Shown here piece after piece: positions 56,683 to 64,000 of a stretch of DNA of 64,000 nucleotides; within the stretch, counting starts at the first letter, position 1, and the number at the start of each line of letters is the position of its first letter. Origin of the DNA: Nematostella vectensis (taxonomy: Eukaryota; Cnidaria; Anthozoa; Actiniaria; Edwardsiidae); the NCBI RefSeq assembly GCF_932526225.1, contig NC_064034.1, positions 13,466,887 to 13,530,886 on the forward strand. Direction: 5' to 3'. Under the pieces are notes generated by a model. That model saw only the letters and a list, made by a program, of their open reading frames with translations, was not told the origin of the DNA and did not search any database. The position numbers were made by a program, and so were the translations under genes.

Positions 56683-58030
56683 ACCTTTTGAAGATAACGG
56701 ACCGTTCAATATTCAAAAGGGAATAAAGAAAGGGAAAGTAAAATTATCACATGTTGCTAGAGATGATGCTACTACCGTTGATTAATTAACCGGTATTCAT
56801 TTTAAGTCATGTTGCTCTTCGAGGCTGTGAGAGGTTAATCACATAAATCACTGTTTAAAAGAGCACATTACTATAGAGAAGATTGCGCGACATTGTCTAT
56901 TACGTGACACATTGTCATTTACAGTTTAGTAAATCGATAATCATTCACTGCGCACCAGAGACTCTTACATAAGCCGGAATCCTTTGTTATATGATCGCAT
57001 TTTAACTTTTTGCCACAGCAAATCATGTCAAACATCTGGAAAAATTCACTCCTCGTCATTCTTTATCAGGGCAGCTGCGAGCTTATCTCCAGTTATTTAC
57101 GTTATGCAACAAGAGAGGGAAGAACTATTATTCTGAATTCAGAGCACCGCAACTAGAACTGAAAGCGAAATGATACGACATTCATGAAACGCGAGTTCGT
57201 CTAAGATCGCACAATACCATATCAGTTGCCTAAATATCGGATAATTATCACCAAGTATAAATTTTCTCAGACTATTTGTCGATTTGATCGCTTAAACCAT
57301 AATCCAATTCATTCAAACGGAACGTCGGTGTACACATTTATCCCCAACCCCGTTACTATGCTACCAGGACTTTGTCATTCGCTAGAAATGCAGGGTTATT
57401 GGACAGGATTTTACTCACCATAAAGTGTAAATGTGAGGGATTCGTGCTTGATTATTGTCAGCCACAAATGGCGAATCCACGATGAGAGATTGCATATAGT
57501 TCTGAGTTTCCGGTAAAGAAAGGCAAGATTGCGTGACATTTGTATTTCCGGTAGAGGCGATTTTGTTAAAAAATTGGAAATGCATAAAAAAGACGGAGGG
57601 CCTTAAGGCGCTTAAGAACCGAACAGGTGAAAAATAAGGAAAAAAAGGTTTCTATCTCCTAAATAAGGTGCTTGCGCTTTGCCAAGTTCGGCTTTGCTTG
57701 TCAAAAAAATATAATTTTTTTATTTTTTTTTTAATTATAAAAATTATGTATGCCATAATGTGTACAACTTGTTAATAAAATGCTGTAAGATTGTTTTAGG
57801 AGGTTGTATAATCTATAATTAAAAAAAAAGCCAAATCGTGAATTGTAGGGGGCAAGCAAAATCACGTTGCAGAAGGATTGGGATTCCTGTACCATTCGCC
57901 CCAGCTCTTCGCTCGCATAGCAACCAATAAGCGAGGGACGCCTTGTGCGTTACTGTCAAAATTCGAAATTCTAAAAGCTCAATCTTCCAAACTTCCATTA
58001 AGTAGCTTACGAATAATTTCTCTTCTCGCT
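56683..58030. promoter_or_regulatory. Head-to-head region between KMO and BTBD19
   Basis: Both genes start outward from this 1.35-kb interval, which must contain both promoters. A minus-strand donor-like site (TATG|GTGAGT, at 57418) hints at a KMO 5' exon. An AT-rich block lies at about 57705-57740. No core promoter motif is assigned. Confidence 0.55.
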
Positions 58031-61000
58031 ATGGCACAAGACCGTACAATTCCTGGGTGTCCATGGGCGTTCGCGGATGACATGAGGCGAATGATTGACA
58101 AAAAAGAATACAGGTCTGAATTCGTTTTGAGTTGCAGATTATATTATGACACAAGTTCTATACTCGTCTCTCTTAGTCTGACTGTTTATTGTTTTATTTT
58201 GTTTTTTCAGTGATGTCAAATTCATTGTAGGTCCAAATAGGAAAGTTGTCTACGCAAATAGATGCATTTTAGCAGCTAGGTAAATTTTATTTCCTGATGT
58301 TTTTTAAATGTTTTTATTATTATTATGTTTTATTGTAATGAGTTTGATTTGTATACACAGTACATAGCTCCGGTAGCTCGCTCTGGAAGAAAGTTTCACT
58401 ATATTTTAGAAATTTAAAACCTTATTTTTGAGAGGGTTCCTGATCCTGCAAAGCAAAGGGATTCACTTGAGCGTAAACAAAATTTGTATATGTTTACATC
58501 AAATTCTAAACATCAGTTGCAGTGGTTGCAGGAGTCTAGTGTTGTGACTTCCAATGAACCACAAGAATATGTACTCATACATCAATCTTACTGCTCAATA
58601 TTCTGTGATGTCTCCTAGGATTTCCAAAGCTTAATCACCTTCTGGCTGCTGTCATTAAAAACTTTTAAAGCATTTTTATTGGCCAGCACTGAAATGGTTT
58701 TCAAGCACTTCACATCTGTGCAAGGTGCTGTCAAATCAAATAGCAACAGAAAGTGATTTAGCAGTTGGAAAGTTTTGAAAGTTTAAAAATCATAGTAACT
58801 ATGAATTGACTATCTCTATGTTAATTAAGGTGTGAGGTATTCCGTGCCATGCTTGGTTCCGATCCTGACCGAGAAGGAAGGCAGAAAAGTGCTGAGCCTG
58901 ATATTCCACTAGTCTTAGCTGATGTTTCCCCAGAAGTATTCAGCTCTATTCTGGAATTCCTTTACACAAATACATGCACTCTAAACAGTAATAGTGTGAG
59001 TGTTATTATTTTCTGAGGTTAAGAGAGCTGATGAGTGTTTGAATTGAGCTCTTTATTTAGTTGTTTTGGGATTTTAGTGGGCTATATTAAGTTTAAGGGA
59101 GGAAACATTGTATACAATCTTTAAGATTCATCCTATTTTGTTTCTTAATGTGATTTTGTAAGTGCGATTTTTTGGTTTTAAGAAAAATCATTGCAATTAA
59201 AATTGTTTAATCTCCTTTTTTCCATCTTAAAATATTGAGGACAAAAAAATTTTAAAAAAATGATTTGACAAATGAACCAAGACCCAAACTGACTTATCCA
59301 ATGACTCGCTTCTAAGTTAACTTGTTTTAGAGGAGTTAGTAACAGTAATCACACTAATGTTTAGCTAGCATGAGTCAATTACCATAAGCCTGCCAACTGA
59401 TGACTTTTGAATTACTGTAGGTCATGGACATAATGGGGTCAGCAATGGAGTATGGCTTACTACAGCTACAAAAGGTACAATGCATAAACATAAGACCATT
59501 TTTTTTAGACATACCTAAAATAGGCAATACAGAGCAATGCTCTACCACCCCTTAGGCTCCTTCAAGAAGCATGGACAAACATACAGTACAGGAATTTTAA
59601 AAAGGTGGACACATGCCCGGGGGTGACTTGATAAAAACAGATGGGGGTGATCGCCAGCAAAATCGATTTGATTCCTAAGGGATGGCACTTTGGCCATGTT
59701 GAACAGAAAGTCTCACCCCTTAGAGATAGCAAATCGGGTGTGGTCGAAGGAGCTTTTAACCCTATCAAAAAAAAAAAATCGGAAAAAAAACATTTAACAC
59801 CCCCTTAGGAATAGCAATTGGTTGAACTTTATACCCTTTATACCCCCCCTTGGGTACAAATGTCTAGGATGGTATCAACTTAGGGAATCTATGACACAGA
59901 TAAAATTGATGGTTAATGCTATAACTGTAGTAAAGAGAATTTATAATTTTTCTAGGGCAGGATGTCTGTAGGAAGGTTTATCCTTTACCTTATAAAAATA
60001 TTAGTTACACAATCTAGCATTGAGATTATTGTTTCAGATTTGTGAGCAGTATATAGCAGAGACTCTAGCTGTCAATACAGCATCTGGTGCAATGCAGGTG
60101 TGTTTTAAGTAAAATGAAAAGCCCCAATATTATTTCTTAACTTTAATGTTAATAAAAAGGAACTTACTCAGCAATCTGACATGGAAATCTAGCCAAAGAT
60201 AGAATCTAATGTAATTCTCCTTAATGTTTTGTGTATGCAGATTGCTGTGACTTATAACCAAGAGGAGTTACAAGCAAGATGTACGGAATTTATTGAGTTG
60301 AACACACCTGAAGTATTCAAAACAAAGGGATTTCACGAGCTCTCAGAGGAAGCCCTGGAAATCCTACTTCTCAGCGATAAACTGAACATCGATGAGCTTG
60401 ACCTTATAAGTTCTATCAGAGAATGGGCTACTGTGAATGCAGTAAGTTTACATCTGAAACATACAATTGTTGGTTGCACTTTAGTTCAAGATTCAAGATA
60501 GCTTTACCCAACGATCACCGAAAGTATTGTCACAACATTTCACCAGCAATGTTGTGCCAGCAATACATCTTGATGTTGGCTCTGTTTGGGAGTAACTTTC
60601 CTATCCTCAATTGAAGAAAGAGCACAAGAGAATGCTACAGCTTGAATTTCTTGCGCATGCACTTGTGCAAATGGAGTCCCTCTTCAATAGCTGACCCTTT
60701 AATTGTGGTTTAATGCTCCTTTGTCCACTGTGGCAGACATAGAGAGTTCATAATACAACCTAGGCGAACGGGAAAACGAACTTGATTTTTTCTTGTTACC
60801 GCTGCAAAAGGTCTCAGTTTTTTTATTGTAACTGAGTAAAAAAGGCATTGTATTAATCCCAAGTCCAGGAAAATATTCCATGCATACTTTCGCTTTTTTC
60901 CTAGAAAAAGAGTATGGAATTTATAAAACTGTGTGATTTTTACCGTCTCTAGGTTGTTGGAAGTACGTCTGTTGCAGAGACAGCTGCGAAGGTCGTGCGG

Positions 61001-61306
61001 CACATTCGACTGGGGCTTCTCACTCCAGAGGAACTAAGACAGATTGAAATAGATAACGAAAAAGATAATCTTATTCCAGTGAGTACGGCAAGGAAATTGT
61101 CCATTCATTAGCTCCTTGGTTTGTCTGTATTGCCATTTGACGTTTTAGCTTGTCTATCGTCGGAGTAACGTATTTGTCTTCTATTTCTTAAGGTTTTGAT
61201 GATTTCCGAGGCCTGGAAATTTCACGCACTCAGAAAATCGCCAACACTGAGCGCAGCAACAATACCACCCAAACCACGTGCTGGGACACGACCACGAGAC
61301 GACTGA
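58031..61306 (+). CDS. BTBD19: BTB/POZ and BACK domain protein, BTBD19 orthologue
   Basis: Exons 58031-58113, 58211-58279, 58830-58995, 59421-59474, 60038-60097, 60241-60441, 60953-61078, 61193-61306. Phases agree, giving 290 aa, the length of vertebrate BTBD19 (291). The BTB domain covers about residues 20-125 (SDVKFIVG at the exon 2 start, ANRCILAARCEVFRAMLG, ILEFLYTNT). The BACK-like region follows (TKGFHELSEEALEILLLSDK, SIREWATVN). The C-terminal LIPVLMISEAWKFHALRK matches the BTBD19 tail pattern. The family may act as an adaptor, for example in Cullin-3 ligases, but its function is poorly known. The first donor is non-optimal (CAG|GTCTGA). The frame is open for 51 codons upstream to 57878; I chose 58031 by analogy with the family's N-terminus. 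Poly(A) signal at 61783. Confidence 0.93.
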
Positions 61307-61782
61307 ACTCTATTTGAGACGTGGCTAACTCTGATTGGCTGTAAAATTACGCCATCTCTTATGCGGTGATGCTATTGGTTTGCGCCGGCTTGTTCAATTA
61401 TGCATAAGAAATCGCCGTGAGTAGGAGATGGCCGTGTTTTTAGAAATGAGTGTCTTCACACTTTGGAGAAACTAAATGAAAAGCGAGAGCGTTCAAAAAC
61501 GCATGAAATGAGATTATTTATTTAAAAAAAAGATAGTCAGGAAACACAAAATGGAACTTAAGAAGTAAAAGAGAACAGTAAAGTGTTATACACTCTGAGC
61601 ACAGTGTTTTCAATCGTACTCGAACGAATAAGATCAGTGTTCTTTTTTATTAAAAGTTTCAATTGTTAGGTTTGTTCCCGTTTACTGATTTTTTTTAATG
61701 TTTAAAAAAATGTTTTTAATGTTCCAAAGTGCAGATTTGGGTTTTTATTTGTTCACTTTAAAATAATCCTTCGCATACTATC

Positions 61783-61788
61783 AATAAA
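61783..61788 (+). promoter_or_regulatory. Candidate poly(A) signal of BTBD19
   Basis: AATAAA about 480 bases after the stop codon. Confidence 0.55.
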
Positions 61789-62397
61789 AAACACAACTCA
61801 ACTCATAGTTATTTTTTATCATGAAAGCTACGACAGTTCGCTAGAAATCAATCAGAAATCCCAGCTCGGCTTCTAAAGAGCTTGTGGTTGAGTAGTTGGC
61901 GGACAGGGATTGATTAATAAGTTCAGACAGAAGTGTTAATAGGATATGTATGGGGTAATGGAAATGTGAAAAATTGCCTTGTAATATATATAAAGGATGA
62001 ATGATAGAATTTAAATTGAATTTCTATTTTTATCACATCATACCTAAAACAGACCAAAACGTGAAATACAAATTGTGTATTAAAGATTCTCTTGTATTTT
62101 GCTGACATTTTGGCTTTATTATTCTCTATTCGAATAAGTTCTGTTCTCCAGTTCTCATTTGGTTTGAATGTTTGTAAACAAAAGAACATTCGAATGAGTA
62201 TGTTTCCTGTACGAAATTATATTTTTGTCCGAATAATACTTCAAATGTGCAAAGCACAGACCTTTAACAGCCTCTTTTAGGATAACAATCCAATGCTTTA
62301 TAACAAGCTCTGATTTTCCAGTCATAAAGCCAATGTAGAAAACCAAACTTTAAAAAGGAAAAGGTTAAATCTATCGCCTTTCGTGACGAGCAGCATT
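61789..62397. other. Spacer between BTBD19 and the PAN-domain gene
   Basis: AT-rich, nothing recognised. It should hold the promoter of the next gene. Confidence 0.4.
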
Positions 62398-63629
62398 ATG
62401 AAAAATTACCTTTTATTTGTTTTCTTATTTTCTATCTTGAAGAGCTGTTGCTTGTACAACACTTTTACGGTACAAAACGCAGTTTCGGCGAGAAACCCGT
62501 TAGGAAGCTACCCGGCCATCGACTGGCTTGAATGTCTAAACATCTGCTCTGAAAAATCTTCATGCATTTCTTACAACTTTAGAAACGACGGTGACGAGGA
62601 AACCTGCATTTTGTACAACTATGGATTCCAAAATGCTTGCGAGGCGAAGGAAAAGCTTATATTTAAAGATGGATTTGTATTTCAGCAAATCAGAGAAGAA
62701 ATGGTATAAGTATATGATGTTTACATTGCATTTTTCTTTTATTGAAAACATAGTTTTATTACTGTGACAGCTTATATATGTGTACATTTTGGATTTATTT
62801 ACAGTTGGAAGACATTTTCTATCAGTATGACCCATCAGAGAGGAAGACTTCAGCGGAAATAGGTAAAAATGTCGCAAATGTGCGAGTTGGTTTGCACTTT
62901 CATGAGAAAATAAGAAAATAAATTAGATGAAGTCAGTAATTAGTCAAGTGATTTGCTGGTATTTTAGTATTTTCAAAACGTATTTTATAAATTAAGCTTT
63001 CGAAAAATATAATAAAGTTGCTGCATTGCAGAATTGTGTAAAAAAAAAGGCGCGAAAAATTTGAAAAAAGTAATGTGCGCAATAATTTTCGAATGTCTCC
63101 AAAATGTCGAAGCATAGGAGCATAGGGCAGAAGTTTTAGAGCGACGGGCGCTACAGTGGCCTCCTTTTCGTTGAATCCTCTTTTTTGAATCCTTTTTTTT
63201 TTTTCAGAGCAAGGATTAATTTTATCCATATCATGCAGCCAAGCCGTCCTCATCTATGTAGACGATAAACAGGTTGGCAAATCAACAACTTGGTGTAACC
63301 GAAAAATCACTCAGTTCATCATACCCGAAGATTCACGGATGGTTGCATTAGAAGGAGTGGACTTTGGTCGTTTACAACCCGGGATCATTGCATCACTAGG
63401 CAACCAGATTGTGACTGACAGCTCGTGGAAGTGTAGCGTTCATCCAACATCTGGTTGGACGAGTTGGGGTTTCAACGACGCGTTGTGGCCGGCTGCAAGT
63501 GTGTATTGGAATTTATCAAATCCCATTGAATTGCTGCCGGTTAAAGAGGGATTGACGGATAAGGCGGAATGGATTTGGACTGCAGATACCAATTCAAGGC
63601 ACGTTTATTGTAGACGAAAGATACGCTAA
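62398..63629 (+). CDS. Secreted PAN/apple-domain protein with unassigned C-terminal domain
   Basis: Exons 62398-62703, 62805-62862, 63208-63629. Phases agree, giving 261 aa. Residues 1-20 form a signal peptide (MKNYLLFVFLFSILKSCC). Residues of about 20-100 look like a PAN/apple domain: WLECLNICSEKSSCISYNF, then a further Cys pair and a Phe-rich end, the pattern of proteins that bind other proteins or sugars outside the cell. Exons 2-3 encode a beta-rich domain of about 150 residues with a TDSSWKC motif, SWGFNDALWPAAS and AEWIWTADTNSRHVYCRRKI. The DxxWPxA then WIWT pattern resembles galactose-binding-like sandwiches found beside glycosidases, but this assignment is tentative. Start is ATG 62398; the frame upstream lacks another ATG nearby. 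Poly(A) signal at 63856. Confidence 0.8.
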
Positions 63630-63855
63630 TCATTCCTAACCATTGGCCAATTTTTTGTCCGTATATCATATAGTTCTTAACTCTATGCACCATAGAAAGG
63701 ATCGCGAATATAAGACAGTAAAGAAGGTTTTTTTCCCAATTTTTAATATACCTTGCTTAAATAGGGGAAAAAATAACAATTAAAATTGAGTTCTAAGTTG
63801 AATGCGGTAGTTTTTTTGTGGATCAAACGCATTTGTATTGCTTCAATCCCACAAA

Positions 63856-63861
63856 AATAAA
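63856..63861 (+). promoter_or_regulatory. Poly(A) signal of PAN-domain gene
   Basis: AATAAA 227 bases after the stop codon. Confidence 0.55.
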
Positions 63862-64000
63862 TTTGTTATTCCCTGTAAATAATGGATGACCAAATTAAAT
63901 TAAAAAAAAAACACAGTGCTTATGGAATGTTTGTTTCGACTGATCAACGCTATTCACCAGCTGAAATTGAGAAATAACGCACACTAAATCCTTCTTGCAC

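Overview
The window is eukaryotic. It has spliced genes with GT-AG introns, AATAAA poly(A) signals, long AT-rich spacers, an inactive LINE and many short inverted-repeat transposons. The gene set (a secreted DNase I-like nuclease, kynurenine 3-monooxygenase, BTBD19, a class C GPCR, a PAN-domain protein and a short BH3 protein) and the element types suggest an early-branching animal. A cnidarian such as a sea anemone or coral is my best guess; that is inference, because no species marker is present.

Layout. 1-23.0 kb: the 3' part of a giant gene on the + strand. One exon, open at the left edge, carries 86 tandem copies of a 76-residue (228 bp) unit. It splices in phase to a Gln-rich exon and probably to a short last exon. 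23.7-25.2 kb: a 5'-truncated, frame-broken LINE. 25.7-28.4 kb: an intronless class C GPCR (910 aa). 28.4-36.0 kb: no recognised gene, but a 1.34 kb foldback element with another transposon nested inside it, and a near-perfect 25-bp hairpin. 36.1-36.3 kb: a tiny gene for a 61-81 aa protein with a textbook BH3 motif and a C-terminal membrane anchor. 37.8-41.5 kb: a minisatellite and a transposon, no recognised gene. 41.6-47.7 kb: a nine-exon secreted DNase I-like gene (448 aa) whose introns hold minisatellites, an inverted minisatellite cluster and a TIR element.

48.5-56.7 kb, minus strand: kynurenine 3-monooxygenase (KMO), rebuilt as 18 coding exons and 474 aa with every splice phase consistent. 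Its introns contain five short inverted-repeat elements, a 27-bp minisatellite of about 44 units, and about five tandem copies of the start of one of its own exons together with its splice acceptor. 58.0-61.3 kb, + strand: BTBD19, eight exons, 290 aa, head to head with KMO. 62.4-63.6 kb, + strand: a secreted PAN/apple protein with an unassigned C-terminal domain.

These are independent eukaryotic genes, not an operon. The most unusual items are the giant PEVK-like repeat protein with higher-order duplications, the BH3-only-like gene, and the repeated acceptor/exon fragment inside KMO. All exon boundaries were read by eye from splice consensus, reading frame and family similarity. No search, alignment or RNA evidence was available.
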